DNA of 64,000 bases, taken from Knoellia sinensis KCTC 19936 (GTDB taxonomy: Bacteria > Actinomycetota > Actinomycetes > Actinomycetales > Dermatophilaceae). How positions within the stretch are numbered: the stretch's first letter is position 1; each line of letters opens with the position of its first letter. Shown here one piece after another: positions 25,673-35,864 of this stretch. Below the pieces are notes generated by a model. The model was not told the origin of the DNA. It saw only the letters and a list, made by a program, of their open reading frames with translations, and made no database searches. A program made the translations under genes and the position numbers. The DNA is taken from NCBI RefSeq assembly GCF_000768705.1, contig NZ_AVPJ01000005.1, positions 1 through 64,000 of the forward strand, in the 5' to 3' direction.

Positions 25673-26278
25673 GTGAGTGAGACGTGGGTGGTCATCGGAC
25701 TGGGGAACCCAGGGCCGACGTATGCCGGCAACCGGCACAACGTCGGAGCGATGGTCGTCGACGAGTTGGCTTCCCGGACGAAGAGCGCGCTGCGCGCGCA
25801 CAAGGCGCGGGCGTCGGCGGCCCAGGTCCGCATCGGCATGGGCCCCGGGGGAGTGCCAGGCCCGAGCGCCGTCATCGCGATTCCGCACAGCTACATGAAC
25901 GAGTCGGGTGGGCCAGTCAAGGCGCTCATGGGCTTCTTCTCGGTGACCCCCGACCGGCTCGTCGTCATCCACGACGAGCTCGACATCCCCGCGGGCGACG
26001 TCCGGCTCAAGCTCGGAGGCGGCGAAGGCGGCCACAACGGCCTGCGGTCGATCTCGAAGTCGCTCGGGACACGCGACTATCTCCGGGTGCGGGTCGGTAT
26101 CGGGCGGCCTCCGGGCCGTCAGGACGCGGCCGACTACGTCCTCAAGGACTTCTCGCCGACCGAGCGCAAGGAACTGCCCTTCCTCCTCGACGACGCCGCC
26201 GACGCTGTCGAGATGCTCGTGACCCAAGGGCTGCTCGACACGCAGCAGCGCTTCCACGCACCCGCAGCCGGGCGCTGA
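25673..26278 (+). CDS. pth: Peptidyl-tRNA hydrolase
   Basis: Releases tRNA from peptidyl-tRNA that drops off ribosomes. The 201-residue protein has all bacterial Pth landmarks: [19 protein letters not shown] with the catalytic His, [26 protein letters not shown] and [15 protein letters not shown] 25673 starts immediately before the conserved strand; TTG 25664 is in frame but less likely. A GGCATAC word lies 10 bases upstream and overlaps the promoter region. Confidence 0.95.
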   Translation: MSETWVVIGLGNPGPTYAGNRHNVGAMVVDELASRTKSALRAHKARASAAQVRIGMGPGGVPGPSAVIAIPHSYMNESGGPVKALMGFFSVTPDRLVVIHDELDIPAGDVRLKLGGGEGGHNGLRSISKSLGTRDYLRVRVGIGRPPGRQDAADYVLKDFSPTERKELPFLLDDAADAVEMLVTQGLLDTQQRFHAPAAGR

Positions 26279-26328
26279 CCGTCGGAGCCGTGAACTTCCG
26301 GCGGGAAAGTCGGGGTGCGGGAGAGCAC

Positions 26329-26334
26329 TAGGCT
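26329..26334 (+). promoter_or_regulatory. -10 box of mfd, leaderless type
   Basis: TAGGCT ends eight bases before the ATG of mfd. Confidence 0.45.
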
Positions 26335-26342
26335 GGGGAGCG

Positions 26343-29300
26343 ATGTCCACGCTGCAACCCGTCGTCGACCATTTCGGCGCCGCACCCCAGATCCACACCT
26401 TCCTCGACACCGCCACCGCCCGTGGCACGGCGCTGCTCGACGTCTCCGTGAGCGCCGGCGCACGCCCGGCACTCATCGCCTCGGCCGTCGCGCGAATGCG
26501 CGCCAGCGACCCGGCGCGGTTGCCGCTGCTGGTCGTCACGGCGACGAGCCGTGAGGCGGAGGACCTCACCGCCGCACTGGGCTGCGTCCTGGACCCCGAC
26601 GTCGTCGCCGACTTCCCCTCGTGGGAGACGCTCCCGCACGAGCGCCTGAGTCCGCGCTCCGACACGGTGGGACGCCGCCTCGCGGTCCTGCGGCGCCTCG
26701 CGCACCCCACGACGGTCGCCGATGACGACGCCGCCCATGGCCCGCTCTCCGTCGTCGTCGCCCCGGTGCGCGCCGTCCTCCAGCCGATTGCTCGGGGCCT
26801 GGGCGATCTCGTCCCCGTGGCACTCCGTGCCGGCGAGGAGCACGACCTCGACTCCGTCGTGGAGGGGCTCGCAGCGGCTGCCTACACCCGCACCGACCTC
26901 GTCGAGCGACGCGGCGAATTCGCGGTCAGGGGAGGCATCCTCGACGTCTTCCCGCCGACGGAGGAGCACCCGCTTCGCGTCGAGTTCTGGGGCGACACCG
27001 TCGAGGAGATCCGCTGGTTCAAGGTCGCCGACCAGCGCTCGCTCGAGGTTGCGTCGCACGGACTCTGGGCGCCACCGTGCCGCGAGGTGCTCCTCACGGA
27101 CGCCGTGCGTGATCGTGCAGCCTCGCTCGCCGACCAGCTCCCGGGAGCGGCGGATCTCCTCCACAAGCTCGCCGCGGGTATCGCCGTCGAGGGCATGGAG
27201 TCCTTGGCACCCGCCCTCGTCGACGGCATGGAGTCCGTGCTCGACAGCTTCCCGACCGGGTCACCCGTCGTCGTCTGCGACCCGGAGCGGGTCCGCACCC
27301 GCGCCCACGACCTCGTGGCCACGAGCCAGGAGTTCCTCGAGGCCGGGTGGGCCAATGCCGCGGCCGGCAACTCCGTCCCCATCGACCTCGAGCGCATCCT
27401 CGGCCAGGCGTCGTTCTGGTCGGTCGCGGACCTGCGCGACCACGCCCGCGAGGCCGAGCACCCGTGGTGGGACCTCACGCCCTTCGCGCTCGACACCGAG
27501 ACCGCGGACACGACCGACGGAGAGGTCGTCGAGACCGGCACCGAGGACGCGAACGCCTATCGCGGTGACATCGAGGCGGCCGCTGCCGACCTGCGTACGT
27601 GGACCGACGCCGGCTGGCGCGTCCTCGTCGCCACCGACGGACAGGGCTCGGCCAAGCGCATCGTCGAGGTCCTGGGGGAGGCCGAGGTCCCGGCCCGACT
27701 CGACGCGTCGCTCGAGGCCTTCGACCCCGGCCTCGTGCACGTGACGACCGCCCAGCTGGGTCGAGGGTTCCTCCACCCGGCGAGCAAGCTCGCCGTCCTC
27801 ACCGAGATGGACCTCACCGGCACTCCGTCCACCGGTCCGTCGACCAAGGACATGCGGCGTATGCCGTCCCGTCGCCGCAACCAGGTCGACCCCCTTCAGC
27901 TGAAGCCGGGTGACTTCGTCGTCCACGAGCAGCACGGTGTCGGCAAGTTCGTCGAGATGATGCAGCGCACGGTCCAGGGTGCGACGCGTGAATACCTCGT
28001 GCTCGAGTACGCCGCCAGCAAGCGGGGGCAACCGGGCGACCGCCTCTTCGTCCCCACCGACCAGCTCGACCAGGTGACGCGCTACGTCGGTGGTGAGCAG
28101 CCGACGCTCAACCGGATGGGTGGCTCGGACTGGAAGCAGACCAAGTCCAAGGCCCGCCGCTACGTCAAGCAGATCGCGGCCGAGCTCATCCAGCTCTACT
28201 CGGCGCGCATGGCGACCAAGGGGCACGCCTTCTCCCGGGACACCCCGTGGCAGCGCGAGCTCGAGGATGCCTTCGCCTACATCGAGACGCCCGACCAGCT
28301 GAGCTCGATCGACGAGGTCAAGGCCGACATGGAGCGTGAGGTCCCCATGGACCGGCTGCTCGCCGGCGACGTCGGCTACGGCAAGACCGAGATCGCGGTG
28401 CGTGCCGCGTTCAAGGCCATCCAGGACGGCAAGCAGGTCGCCGTCCTCGTGCCGACGACGCTGCTCGTGCAGCAGCACCTCCAGACCTTCACGGAGCGCT
28501 ACGCCCCCTACCCCGTGACGGTCAAGGCGCTGAGCCGCTTCCAGAGCAAGAAGGAGTCCGAGGCCGTCATCGAGGGCCTGTCCGACGGCTCCGTCGACCT
28601 CGTCATCGGCACCCACCGCCTCCTCTCCGACTCGATCAGGTTCAAGGACCTCGGCCTCGTCGTCGTCGACGAGGAGCAGCGCTTCGGCGTCGAGCACAAG
28701 GAGCAGCTCAAGTCGCTCCGCACGGCGGTGGACGTTCTTGCGATGTCCGCGACCCCGATCCCGCGCACACTCGAAATGGCTGTGACCGGCATACGTGAAA
28801 TGTCCACTCTCGCAACGCCTCCGGAAGAGCGACACCCCGTCCTCACCTACGTCGGTGCCTACGAGGAGAAGCAGATCACCGCTGCCATCCGCCGCGAGCT
28901 GCTGCGCGAAGGCCAGGTCTTCTACATCCACAACAAGGTGTCGACGATCGAGAAGGCTGCGGCCCGGATCCGTGAGCTCGTGCCCGAGGCCCGGGTCGCC
29001 ACAGCCCACGGCAAGATGGGCGAGCACAAGCTCGAGCAGGTCGTCGTCGACTTCTGGGAGAAGCGCTTCGACGTCCTCGTCTGCACGACGATCGTCGAGA
29101 CCGGCCTCGACATCTCCAACGCCAACACCCTCATCGTCGAGCGCGCCGACCGCCTGGGCCTGAGCCAGCTGCACCAGTTGCGTGGTCGCGTCGGGCGCGG
29201 CCGAGAGCGGGCCTACTCCTACTTCCTCTATCCGCCCGAGGCGCCGCTCACCGAGACCGCCCACGACCGGCTCCAGACGATCGCGAGCCACACCGACCTC

Positions 29301-29984
29301 GGCGCCGGCATGCAGGTGGCCATGAAGGACCTCGAGATCCGCGGCGCCGGAAACCTCCTCGGCGGCGAGCAGTCCGGCCACATCGCCGGCGTTGGCTTCG
29401 ACCTCTACATCCGACTCGTCGGCGAAGCCGTCGCGACTTTCCGCGGTGACGTCGACGAGGAGATCGCTGAGATCAAGATCGAGCTGCCCGTGGACGCGCA
29501 CCTCCCGCACGACTACGTGCCGGGGGAGCGGCTCCGACTCGAGGCCTACAAGAAGCTCGCCACCGTCACCGACGAGGCGGCGCTTGCCGAGATCGAGGCC
29601 GAGCTCATCGACCGCTACGGCAAACCGCCGGAGGCAGTCGGCAACCTCATCGAGGTGGCGCGACTGCGCACGGTCGCTCGGGCGGCCGGCATACGTGACA
29701 TCTCGGTGCAGGGCAACGCGATCCGCTTCGGACCGATCGAGCTGCGCGAGAGTCAGGAACTGCGCCTCAAGCGCCTCTATCCCGGCTCGATCGTCAAGGA
29801 GGCGCTCGGCACGATCCTTGTCCCGAAGCCGATGACCGCCCGCGTCGGAGGCAAGCCGCTGCGCAACCGGGAAGTTCTCGAGTGGGCGGGTGCTGTCATC
29901 CGGTCGGTCGTCATGGACAATGTCGGGGAAGCAGCGAAGGTGGCCACGTCCGGAACCGCGACTCACAGCCGAGCCACCCGATGA
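26343..29984 (+). CDS. mfd: Transcription-repair coupling factor Mfd
   Basis: A 1213-residue ATP-dependent translocase that removes stalled RNA polymerase and recruits UvrA. Order: UvrB-homology region (1-380); RNA-polymerase-interacting domain with DFVVHEQHGVGKFVEM (about 520-590); helicase domains with Walker A GDVGYGKTE, DEEQRFGVEHKE and SATPIPRTLEMA; then RQLHQLRGRVGR-like QLHQLRGRVGRGRER and the C-terminal TRCF domain. Length is normal. Two rare ATA codons both fall in the word GGCATACGTGA (28788 and 29688), inside the dispersed GTATGCC family. The stop overlaps a possible start of the next gene. Confidence 0.97.
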   Translation: MSTLQPVVDHFGAAPQIHTFLDTATARGTALLDVSVSAGARPALIASAVARMRASDPARLPLLVVTATSREAEDLTAALGCVLDPDVVADFPSWETLPHERLSPRSDTVGRRLAVLRRLAHPTTVADDDAAHGPLSVVVAPVRAVLQPIARGLGDLVPVALRAGEEHDLDSVVEGLAAAAYTRTDLVERRGEFAVRGGILDVFPPTEEHPLRVEFWGDTVEEIRWFKVADQRSLEVASHGLWAPPCREVLLTDAVRDRAASLADQLPGAADLLHKLAAGIAVEGMESLAPALVDGMESVLDSFPTGSPVVVCDPERVRTRAHDLVATSQEFLEAGWANAAAGNSVPIDLERILGQASFWSVADLRDHAREAEHPWWDLTPFALDTETADTTDGEVVETGTEDANAYRGDIEAAAADLRTWTDAGWRVLVATDGQGSAKRIVEVLGEAEVPARLDASLEAFDPGLVHVTTAQLGRGFLHPASKLAVLTEMDLTGTPSTGPSTKDMRRMPSRRRNQVDPLQLKPGDFVVHEQHGVGKFVEMMQRTVQGATREYLVLEYAASKRGQPGDRLFVPTDQLDQVTRYVGGEQPTLNRMGGSDWKQTKSKARRYVKQIAAELIQLYSARMATKGHAFSRDTPWQRELEDAFAYIETPDQLSSIDEVKADMEREVPMDRLLAGDVGYGKTEIAVRAAFKAIQDGKQVAVLVPTTLLVQQHLQTFTERYAPYPVTVKALSRFQSKKESEAVIEGLSDGSVDLVIGTHRLLSDSIRFKDLGLVVVDEEQRFGVEHKEQLKSLRTAVDVLAMSATPIPRTLEMAVTGIREMSTLATPPEERHPVLTYVGAYEEKQITAAIRRELLREGQVFYIHNKVSTIEKAAARIRELVPEARVATAHGKMGEHKLEQVVVDFWEKRFDVLVCTTIVETGLDISNANTLIVERADRLGLSQLHQLRGRVGRGRERAYSYFLYPPEAPLTETAHDRLQTIASHTDLGAGMQVAMKDLEIRGAGNLLGGEQSGHIAGVGFDLYIRLVGEAVATFRGDVDEEIAEIKIELPVDAHLPHDYVPGERLRLEAYKKLATVTDEAALAEIEAELIDRYGKPPEAVGNLIEVARLRTVARAAGIRDISVQGNAIRFGPIELRESQELRLKRLYPGSIVKEALGTILVPKPMTARVGGKPLRNREVLEWAGAVIRSVVMDNVGEAAKVATSGTATHSRATR

Positions 29985-29998
29985 CGAAGGGACACCTT

Positions 29999-30526
29999 GT
30001 GAAGGCCGTCAAGGCTCGCACCACTGCCATCGCCCTCGCGGGCGTCCTCGCCCTGTCGGCCTGTTCAGGCACGACGTCTGCCCAGACTGCTGCCGTGGTC
30101 GAGGGGCGGGTCATCACCGAGCAGCAGGTGTCCGAAGCCACCGACCAGCTCAACAAGGCCCTGAAGCCGGACCCGGCCCTCACTCCCGCGCGGACCCTCA
30201 ACTACCTCATCCTCGCCCCCTATGCGATCGATGCCGCCGCCAGTGCGGGTCAGCCCGTGAGCGAGTCCGCGGCGCGCGCGACTCCGGCGTTCCAGGCACT
30301 GGGGGAGGCGCCGGCCGCATCGACGATCGAGGTGTTCCGCGCTGACGCGAGCCTGCAGCAGCTCGACGAGGCCAGCGGCCAGTCGCTCACGAAGCAGATC
30401 GCCGGGCTCGACGTGACGGTCAACCCGCGCTACGGACGCTTTGACACGCGCGAGCTCGGGCTTGTCCAGGACCAGCCCAACTGGCTCATTCCCACCGCCC
30501 CCGCAGCCGACGCGCCGGCACAGTGA
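29999..30526 (+). CDS. Lipoprotein with SurA-N-like domain
   Basis: A 175-residue product with a signal peptide and lipobox LALSAC, then AAVVEGRVITEQQVSEATDQ and ARTLNYLILAPYAI, which resemble the N-terminal domain of SurA/PrsA-type folding factors without the PPIase part. It probably acts as a surface-attached chaperone-like protein. GTG 29999 has AAGGGA about nine bases upstream; ATG 29981, overlapping the mfd stop, is an alternative. The mfd-this-mazG order is common in Micrococcales. Confidence 0.8.
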   Translation: MKAVKARTTAIALAGVLALSACSGTTSAQTAAVVEGRVITEQQVSEATDQLNKALKPDPALTPARTLNYLILAPYAIDAAASAGQPVSESAARATPAFQALGEAPAASTIEVFRADASLQQLDEASGQSLTKQIAGLDVTVNPRYGRFDTRELGLVQDQPNWLIPTAPAADAPAQ

Positions 30527-30530
30527 CGTC

Positions 30531-31286
30531 GTGGGGCGCCTGAGCCTCCTCGTCACCAGCCCGCGCGTCTCGCCGGGGCTGCTGTCCCGCAGTGCCTGGT
30601 ATGCCGTGGAGTCGGCTTCCGTGCGTTTCTGCCGGGATGCGTCCGAGCCGGTTGTCGACGCCGTGGTGGAGTCGGGGTTGAGCGTCGAGGCGGTGGGACC
30701 CGAGGTGTCTGCGCCTGAGTTGGCCCGCCTGTTGGTGGGACGGGCCGCCGAGGGTGACGTGGTGTGGCTCGGGTCCTCTGACGCGGACCCCGGGCTGACG
30801 GACGCCATCGCGTCGGAGGTGTCCCGTCTCGAGGTGCCCCCGGAGGTCGAGGTCGTCGTGGGCTCGTGGGACGTGCCCGGGTCGCGGCTCCTCGACGCGG
30901 TGGCCGTCATGGACCGGCTGCGCTCACCGGGCGGCTGCCCGTGGGATGCGAAGCAGACGCACGAGTCGCTGGCGAAGTACCTCACCGAGGAGGCCGGCGA
31001 GGCCGTCGAGGCCATTGCGTCGGGGGACCGGCAGCACCTGGCCGAGGAACTCGGGGACGTGCTCTTGCAGGTGCTCTTCCATGCGCGCGTGGGTGAGGAC
31101 GCAGAGTCGCCCGAGGACGCGTTCGACATCGACGACGTGGCGGGACTCTTGGTCGAGAAGCTCGTGCGGCGTCACCCGCATGTCTTCGCTGATGGGGACG
31201 CGTCGACCCCCGAAGAGGTCGAGACGGAGTGGGCGCGCATCAAGGCCGAGGAGAAAGCGGCCAAGGCCGCGAATCGGTCGCATTGA
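30531..31286 (+). CDS. mazG: Nucleoside triphosphate pyrophosphohydrolase
   Basis: MazG hydrolyses (d)NTPs to monophosphates and limits mutagenic or stress-related nucleotides. The 251-residue protein has the MazG core in its second half: LRSPGGCPWDAKQTHESL, TEEAGEAVEAI and EELGDVLLQVLFHA, the last two carrying the metal-binding Glu/Asp residues. The first 110 residues are the variable N-terminal part seen in actinobacterial MazG. GTG 30531 is four bases after the preceding stop. Confidence 0.93.
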   Translation: MGRLSLLVTSPRVSPGLLSRSAWYAVESASVRFCRDASEPVVDAVVESGLSVEAVGPEVSAPELARLLVGRAAEGDVVWLGSSDADPGLTDAIASEVSRLEVPPEVEVVVGSWDVPGSRLLDAVAVMDRLRSPGGCPWDAKQTHESLAKYLTEEAGEAVEAIASGDRQHLAEELGDVLLQVLFHARVGEDAESPEDAFDIDDVAGLLVEKLVRRHPHVFADGDASTPEEVETEWARIKAEEKAAKAANRSH

Positions 31287-31336
31287 GGCGTGGCGGCGTG
31301 TCATCCTGAGCCGCCGTTCGACCCGAGGAGCCTTCC

Positions 31337-31828
31337 GTGTCGCAGTTCCACCCACCCCACCAGGGGTCGCCCTACACGCCGCCCGCCCAGGGTGGGCCTC
31401 CGGCGTATGCCGGCCACCCGGCATACGTCGGATATCCGGTTCCCCAGCCGCAGTCGAGCGGGCTCAACCCGTGGGTGGCGGGTCTGCTCGGTGCGCTTGC
31501 CGGGGCCATGCTCACGTTCATTGGGATGACTTTGCTGCCCATCCTGTTCTTCGGGTTGCTCATGGGCGGGCCGATGGGTGATGAGGGTTTCATGGGCCCG
31601 CCGGCCAGCCGCGTCGACGTGGCACCGGACGGGTCGGTCAGCGGGTTGGCGCTGGCTGAGGCCCTGGAGGAGGGCTACTACGAGGACGTCACCTGCCCGA
31701 ACACCCCCAAGGTCGGAACCGACGTCACGACGATTTGCGACGCCAACGACGGGTTCGCGAACATGCGGGTCGTCGTGGTGTTCCGCGGCACGGATGGCCG
31801 CTTCGGCGCGGCCGACCTGTTCGAGTAG
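31337..31828 (+). CDS. Pro/Gly/Tyr-rich small membrane protein, DUF4333-like
   Basis: A 163-residue protein with a Pro/Gln/Tyr-rich cytoplasmic N-terminus, one or two hydrophobic segments (about 45-78), and an outside C-terminal domain with two cysteines (VTCPNTPKVGTDVTTICDAN) resembling DUF4333-type exported domains. Function unknown. The N-terminal coding sequence includes an inverted pair of the GTATGCC word (31405 and 31420, encoding PPAYAGHPAYVG). Confidence 0.75.
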   Translation: MSQFHPPHQGSPYTPPAQGGPPAYAGHPAYVGYPVPQPQSSGLNPWVAGLLGALAGAMLTFIGMTLLPILFFGLLMGGPMGDEGFMGPPASRVDVAPDGSVSGLALAEALEEGYYEDVTCPNTPKVGTDVTTICDANDGFANMRVVVVFRGTDGRFGAADLFE

Positions 31829-31867
31829 GCGCTGGGAGCATGGCGGGGTGGACGGGTATACCGAACG

Positions 31868-34800
31868 TCAGGTTCCGCAGACCGACGTGAACGGTCGGTT
31901 CGGGAGATAGGTGCGCCACTCCTCTTGGGTGAGGTCGCGGCCGGCGAGGCGGCAGGCGGCGGCGCGCCACGTTGTCGGGTCGAGGTTCCAGGTCAACACC
32001 GACCCGGAATCGGCGGCGACAACAAGGCTCCTCTTGTCCTTCGTGAATGCCGGATCGCCGGTGGAATCCATCGGCATGGACGCCAGAAGGGCGCCGGTTC
32101 GGCCGTCCCACACGTGGGCGTGCCCGTCGTCCCCGACACTCGTAAACAGTGAGCCGTCGTCGGTGAACGCACCTTGCCAGCCGACCATCCGCGCCTGTGC
32201 CGGATTGGGGCGCGAGATCCATGTCATCGACTCCAGGTTGAGAAGCCCGGTTCCCGCTTCCAGTGCGTCGACAAAGAGGCGGGTGCCGTCCGGCGAGGGG
32301 AAGACGTCCTTGAACTCGGCGCCGAGGTCGGGATACTCGCGCACCGCACCGGCGACCGTGTCGACGATCCGGTCGCTGGTGAAGACCGAGTGCCCGTTGG
32401 CGTTCGGCATGAAACCGCCGAGGGTGCGGGGCTCTCCGCCCTCGGGTTCGTACACCTGGATGGGTTCACGAAGTGGTTTCAGGGTCCGCGCGTCGAGGAC
32501 GTGGAGGCGCCCCGTGGTGGTGCCGATCAAGAGGCGCTTTCCGTCGTCGGTGAACCATCCGAAGGCAGCCCCTTCGATGCCTCCGCCCAGAGGGTGCCGG
32601 GCCAGTTCCTTGCCCGTGGCGGCATCCCAGATCCGAACGGTCGGATCACCTGACGTGACGTTGAGGATCGATCCGTCCGGGTGCCACGTGAGGTCGACCA
32701 TGTTGCGTTGTTCCATGTCGATCTTGACCTCTTCGGACATGCTGCCCGCGGACATGTCGCGCACCCGGAAGGTCGGCCCGATGCTGGCGTAGCCCACCTT
32801 GGTGAGGTCGCGGGTCCACCGCACGACGGGCTGACCCAGTCCAGGGTCGAAACCCGTGCGATCGGTGAGGAAGCGTCGCTGCCCCGTGAGGTCCCAGGCC
32901 TGGAGGAGCCCCCTGTTTGCCGTGTAGACCGTGTTGCCGTCAGGGCTGAAGCGTGGGTGCTCAGAGAAGCTGTCCTGGACGAGAAGTTCCGTGGGTTCGG
33001 GGCCACTGACATCCCACACGATGAGCCGATCGCCACTGGCGGCCAGCCGCGTGCTGTCCGGCGAGAAGCCCACGCCGCTCGCCCAGCCCAGCCCCGGGAG
33101 GTAGGCCTTCGGCGTGAGTGACGCTGCATCGAGGACGACCACCTCGTCTCCGGCAGTCAGCGCGAGCATCGTGCCGTCCGGGCTGGCGGCCATGGAGTCA
33201 CCCAGTTCGCGGACCGCGAGATCGTCAGTCGTAATCGTTCGGCGCACTGATCCTGACGGGAGGTCGGTGACCTGGAGCCGGTCGCCACCCTTGGTGTAGA
33301 GCAAGCGGCCATCCAGGCTGACGATCGGGCTCCCCGGATTTTCGAGCGTCAGGGTCGCCACCGGACGGGTGGGTGACCTCAGATCCCACACCAGAGTCCG
33401 CTCGGCTTCCTCGCCTTGGGCGTAGGGGCGCAGGGTGGTGGAGAGCCAACGACCGTTCGGGCTGAAGTGCAGCTCCTGGAAGGTGTGGAAACCCTCGGGG
33501 GTGCCCCCGAGCTGCGTGGGTGACCGGGTGCCGTCCGCGTTGAGGAGGACGATGGCGGGGAGCATGCCGTCCCGCACCAGGGTCAGCTCACCGACTGCGG
33601 CAAAGCGCGTTCCATCAGGACTCGCGACGAGGCCGATTGCCCGGGTTCCCTCCTCGGGCTGGGTTGCGGGTTCGAGGCTCCCGCCCTCGAGGAAGCGAAC
33701 ATCCTGGCCGCTGGTGTTCGTGGCGACCAGACCAGTCCTGGGATTGACGGCCAGGCCGAAGGTGATCCCCGGGGCACGAGAACTCGCCAAAAGCGAAGGA
33801 GCGCGTCCCAGCGTGTCCAGCAGGTAGTTGCGGGTCTCCACCGAATCGTCCAACGTGACACCGGCAGCCGCCAGGAGCAGCGAACGGTCGTGGTCCTCGG
33901 TCCGCATGGCCTCCGCGCCGAGCCGCCGGGCGTCAGCCGTCCGGGCCTGAGCCGCCGCGGCCGCCGCCTCGGTGTCGGCGCGATCGGCGGAGGTCTTGGC
34001 AAGCGTGCCGAGGATGACCGCTACGGCGAGCAGCCCCGCCGTGGCCGCCAGACCGAGGCGCAGGCGCTGGTTGAGGCGGCGTTCGCGGCGGACCTGCTCC
34101 TCGGTTGCCTTCTCCTCGCGGTCGGCAAGACCTGCTGACGCCTCGAGGAAGCCCTGTTCCTCAACGGTCAGCGTCGGGTTGGCCCGTGCTCGCCATTCCC
34201 TGGCGCGTGCCTCACGTACACCTCGATAGAGCTCGCTGTCGGGGCGTCCGAGCTCGTCCCAACTTGTCGCCGCGACGGAGAGGTGGCGCATGGTCCGGAG
34301 GCCCTCGATGTCCTCGTCCAGCCATGACCGCAGTCGGGGCCATGCCAATGCCAACGACTCGTGCGCGATCTCGACTGTGTCACCGTCGCTCGCGAGGAGC
34401 CGAGCAGCCACGAGTTGCTCCACGAGTTCGGCGTGCGTCTGGTCGCCCGTCACAACTCGTCGAGGGACACGAGTCCGGACCGGGTCGCCGCCCTCGTCCG
34501 GGGACACCAAGCGAAGCATCAACTCACGGACGATGGTCTGGCGGTCGGGGGTGAGCTTCCGGAAGAGCCCTTCGGCAGTCTGCGAGACGGCGGCACGCAC
34601 CCCGCCAGTCGCCGCATATCCCTGAACCGTGAGGGTCGCCCCTTCACGGTGACGCCACGTCTGGCGCAGCACGTGCGACAGGAGCGGGAGGGCCGCGGGC
34701 TCGCCGGCCACCTCTCGCACGAGGAGGTCGACCAGTCCGGGCTCGAGCCGCAATCCGGCCTGGGCCGCCGGTCCCTCGATGGCGTGGCGAAGTTCCAGCT

Positions 34801-35145
34801 CGGTCATCGGGCCGAGCAGGTAGAGACCGCTCTCGACGACACGAGCGAACTCAGGGTGAGTCGACAACTCGCCCAGCCGGTCGGCGCGCATCGAGATCAC
34901 GAGCAGCTTCTTGTTCCTGCCACCGAACTCCACGAGGCGATCGAAGAACTCCGCTCGTGCGGATGAGTCGGGGTCCAGCGCAAGGACCTCCTCGCACTGG
35001 TCCACGACAAGGACGTCGAGGCGTGGCATGCGAATCGCGTCGAGCGCATCGACCGGGTTCGTGCCCGGCGTGATGACGCCCACTCGTCGGCCGTCGCGTT
35101 CGAGTGCCGCCCCCACGCCGGCTCGGGCCAAGGATGACTTCCCGG
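31868..35145 (-). pseudogene. nSTAND ATPase with WD40 propeller, 5'-truncated
   Basis: About 1090 residues remain. Order: damaged P-loop (ASGKSSLARAG only), Walker-B-like VLVVDQCEEVL, the nSTAND1 end motif IAHESLALAWPRLRSWLDED, a Leu/Ala-rich transmembrane helix near residue 400, then about 14 WD40-type propeller strands to the C-terminus. The usual first domain (often DNA binding) and the first half of Walker A are missing: coding homology stops at about 35145, where the sequence becomes the 5' end of a small gene on the other strand. The remaining frame may be expressed from ATG 35197, but an ATPase is unlikely. Confidence 0.8.
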
Positions 35146-35411
35146 ACGCGCCGGCCGGTGCCCGCCCCGACCCGGGAGAACCGTTGCACAACGGCACCGG
35201 TCAGACCCGACCGGACGGCTCCATCCTGCAGAACAACCCGCCCGATTCCGGATCGTCGATCACGGACAGTGGCCCTGCCACGGTCACGATCGACGACAAC
35301 GCCGTCGAGTACCTCCAGCTCGGCGCGGGCGTCCTCGCCGGTGTCGCGCTGGCAGGCGCCGGTGTGGCCATGGTCTCGCGCCACCACCACCGCGCCGCAC
35401 ACCCTGCCTGA
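35146..35411 (+). pseudogene. Small exported protein, signal peptide lost
   Basis: The frame APAGARPDPGEP then VEYLQLGAGVLAGVALAGAG and VSRHHHRAAHPA is clearly a paralogue of the intact gene at 35454 (APASARPDPG, VEFLQLGAGVLAGIAVVGAG, VSRRHHHAAHPA). It has no start codon or signal peptide: upstream of about 35145 the DNA is the antisense of the nSTAND P-loop. The C-terminal membrane helix and His-rich tail are intact. Confidence 0.78.
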
Positions 35412-35453
35412 AGGTCACACCCCCAACCCAACCGGTCAAGAAAGGACCAGGTC

Positions 35454-35756
35454 ATGTCACACACGACCAGCATTCGCCGAGCAGCCGCCACCTGTGGCGC
35501 TGCCGGAATCATCGCCCTCACGATGGCCGCACCGGCCAGCGCCCGCCCCGACCCGGGCACCGGAGAAAAGCCGCGGTGCACCACCTCCTGCTACGAGGGT
35601 GGCACCGCTCCCACGGGACCCATCGGCCCCAACACCGTCGAGGGCGGCGTCGAATTCCTCCAGCTCGGCGCTGGAGTTCTCGCCGGGATCGCCGTGGTCG
35701 GGGCAGGGGCCGTCCTGGTCTCCCGCCGCCACCACCACGCAGCGCACCCCGCATGA
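35454..35756 (+). CDS. Small exported membrane protein, His-rich tail
   Basis: A 100-residue protein with a signal peptide ending at about ASA (residue 29), a short Pro/Gly-rich outside part with two cysteines, one C-terminal transmembrane helix (about 67-88) and a cytoplasmic tail RRHHHAAHPA. AAGAAAGGA about nine bases before ATG 35454 is the ribosome site. It follows a truncated paralogue at 35146. No function is known to me; the His-rich tail could bind metal. A terminator follows at 35787. Confidence 0.8.
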   Translation: MSHTTSIRRAAATCGAAGIIALTMAAPASARPDPGTGEKPRCTTSCYEGGTAPTGPIGPNTVEGGVEFLQLGAGVLAGIAVVGAGAVLVSRRHHHAAHPA

Positions 35757-35786
35757 GGAGTGGCTGCACGGCGCCCAGCGCACATC

Positions 35787-35818
35787 GTGGGGTCTGGTCC
35801 GTGAGGACCAGACCCCAC
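35787..35818 (+). terminator. Intrinsic terminator after small exported-protein gene
   Basis: Perfect 14-bp stem GTGGGGTCTGGTCC (35787-35800) with a GTGA loop and complement at 35805-35818, followed by TTTCCT. Confidence 0.9.
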
Positions 35819-35864
35819 TTTCCTGCGCTTGCTTAGAAATACAAGTTATGCTTGAATAGTCAAT

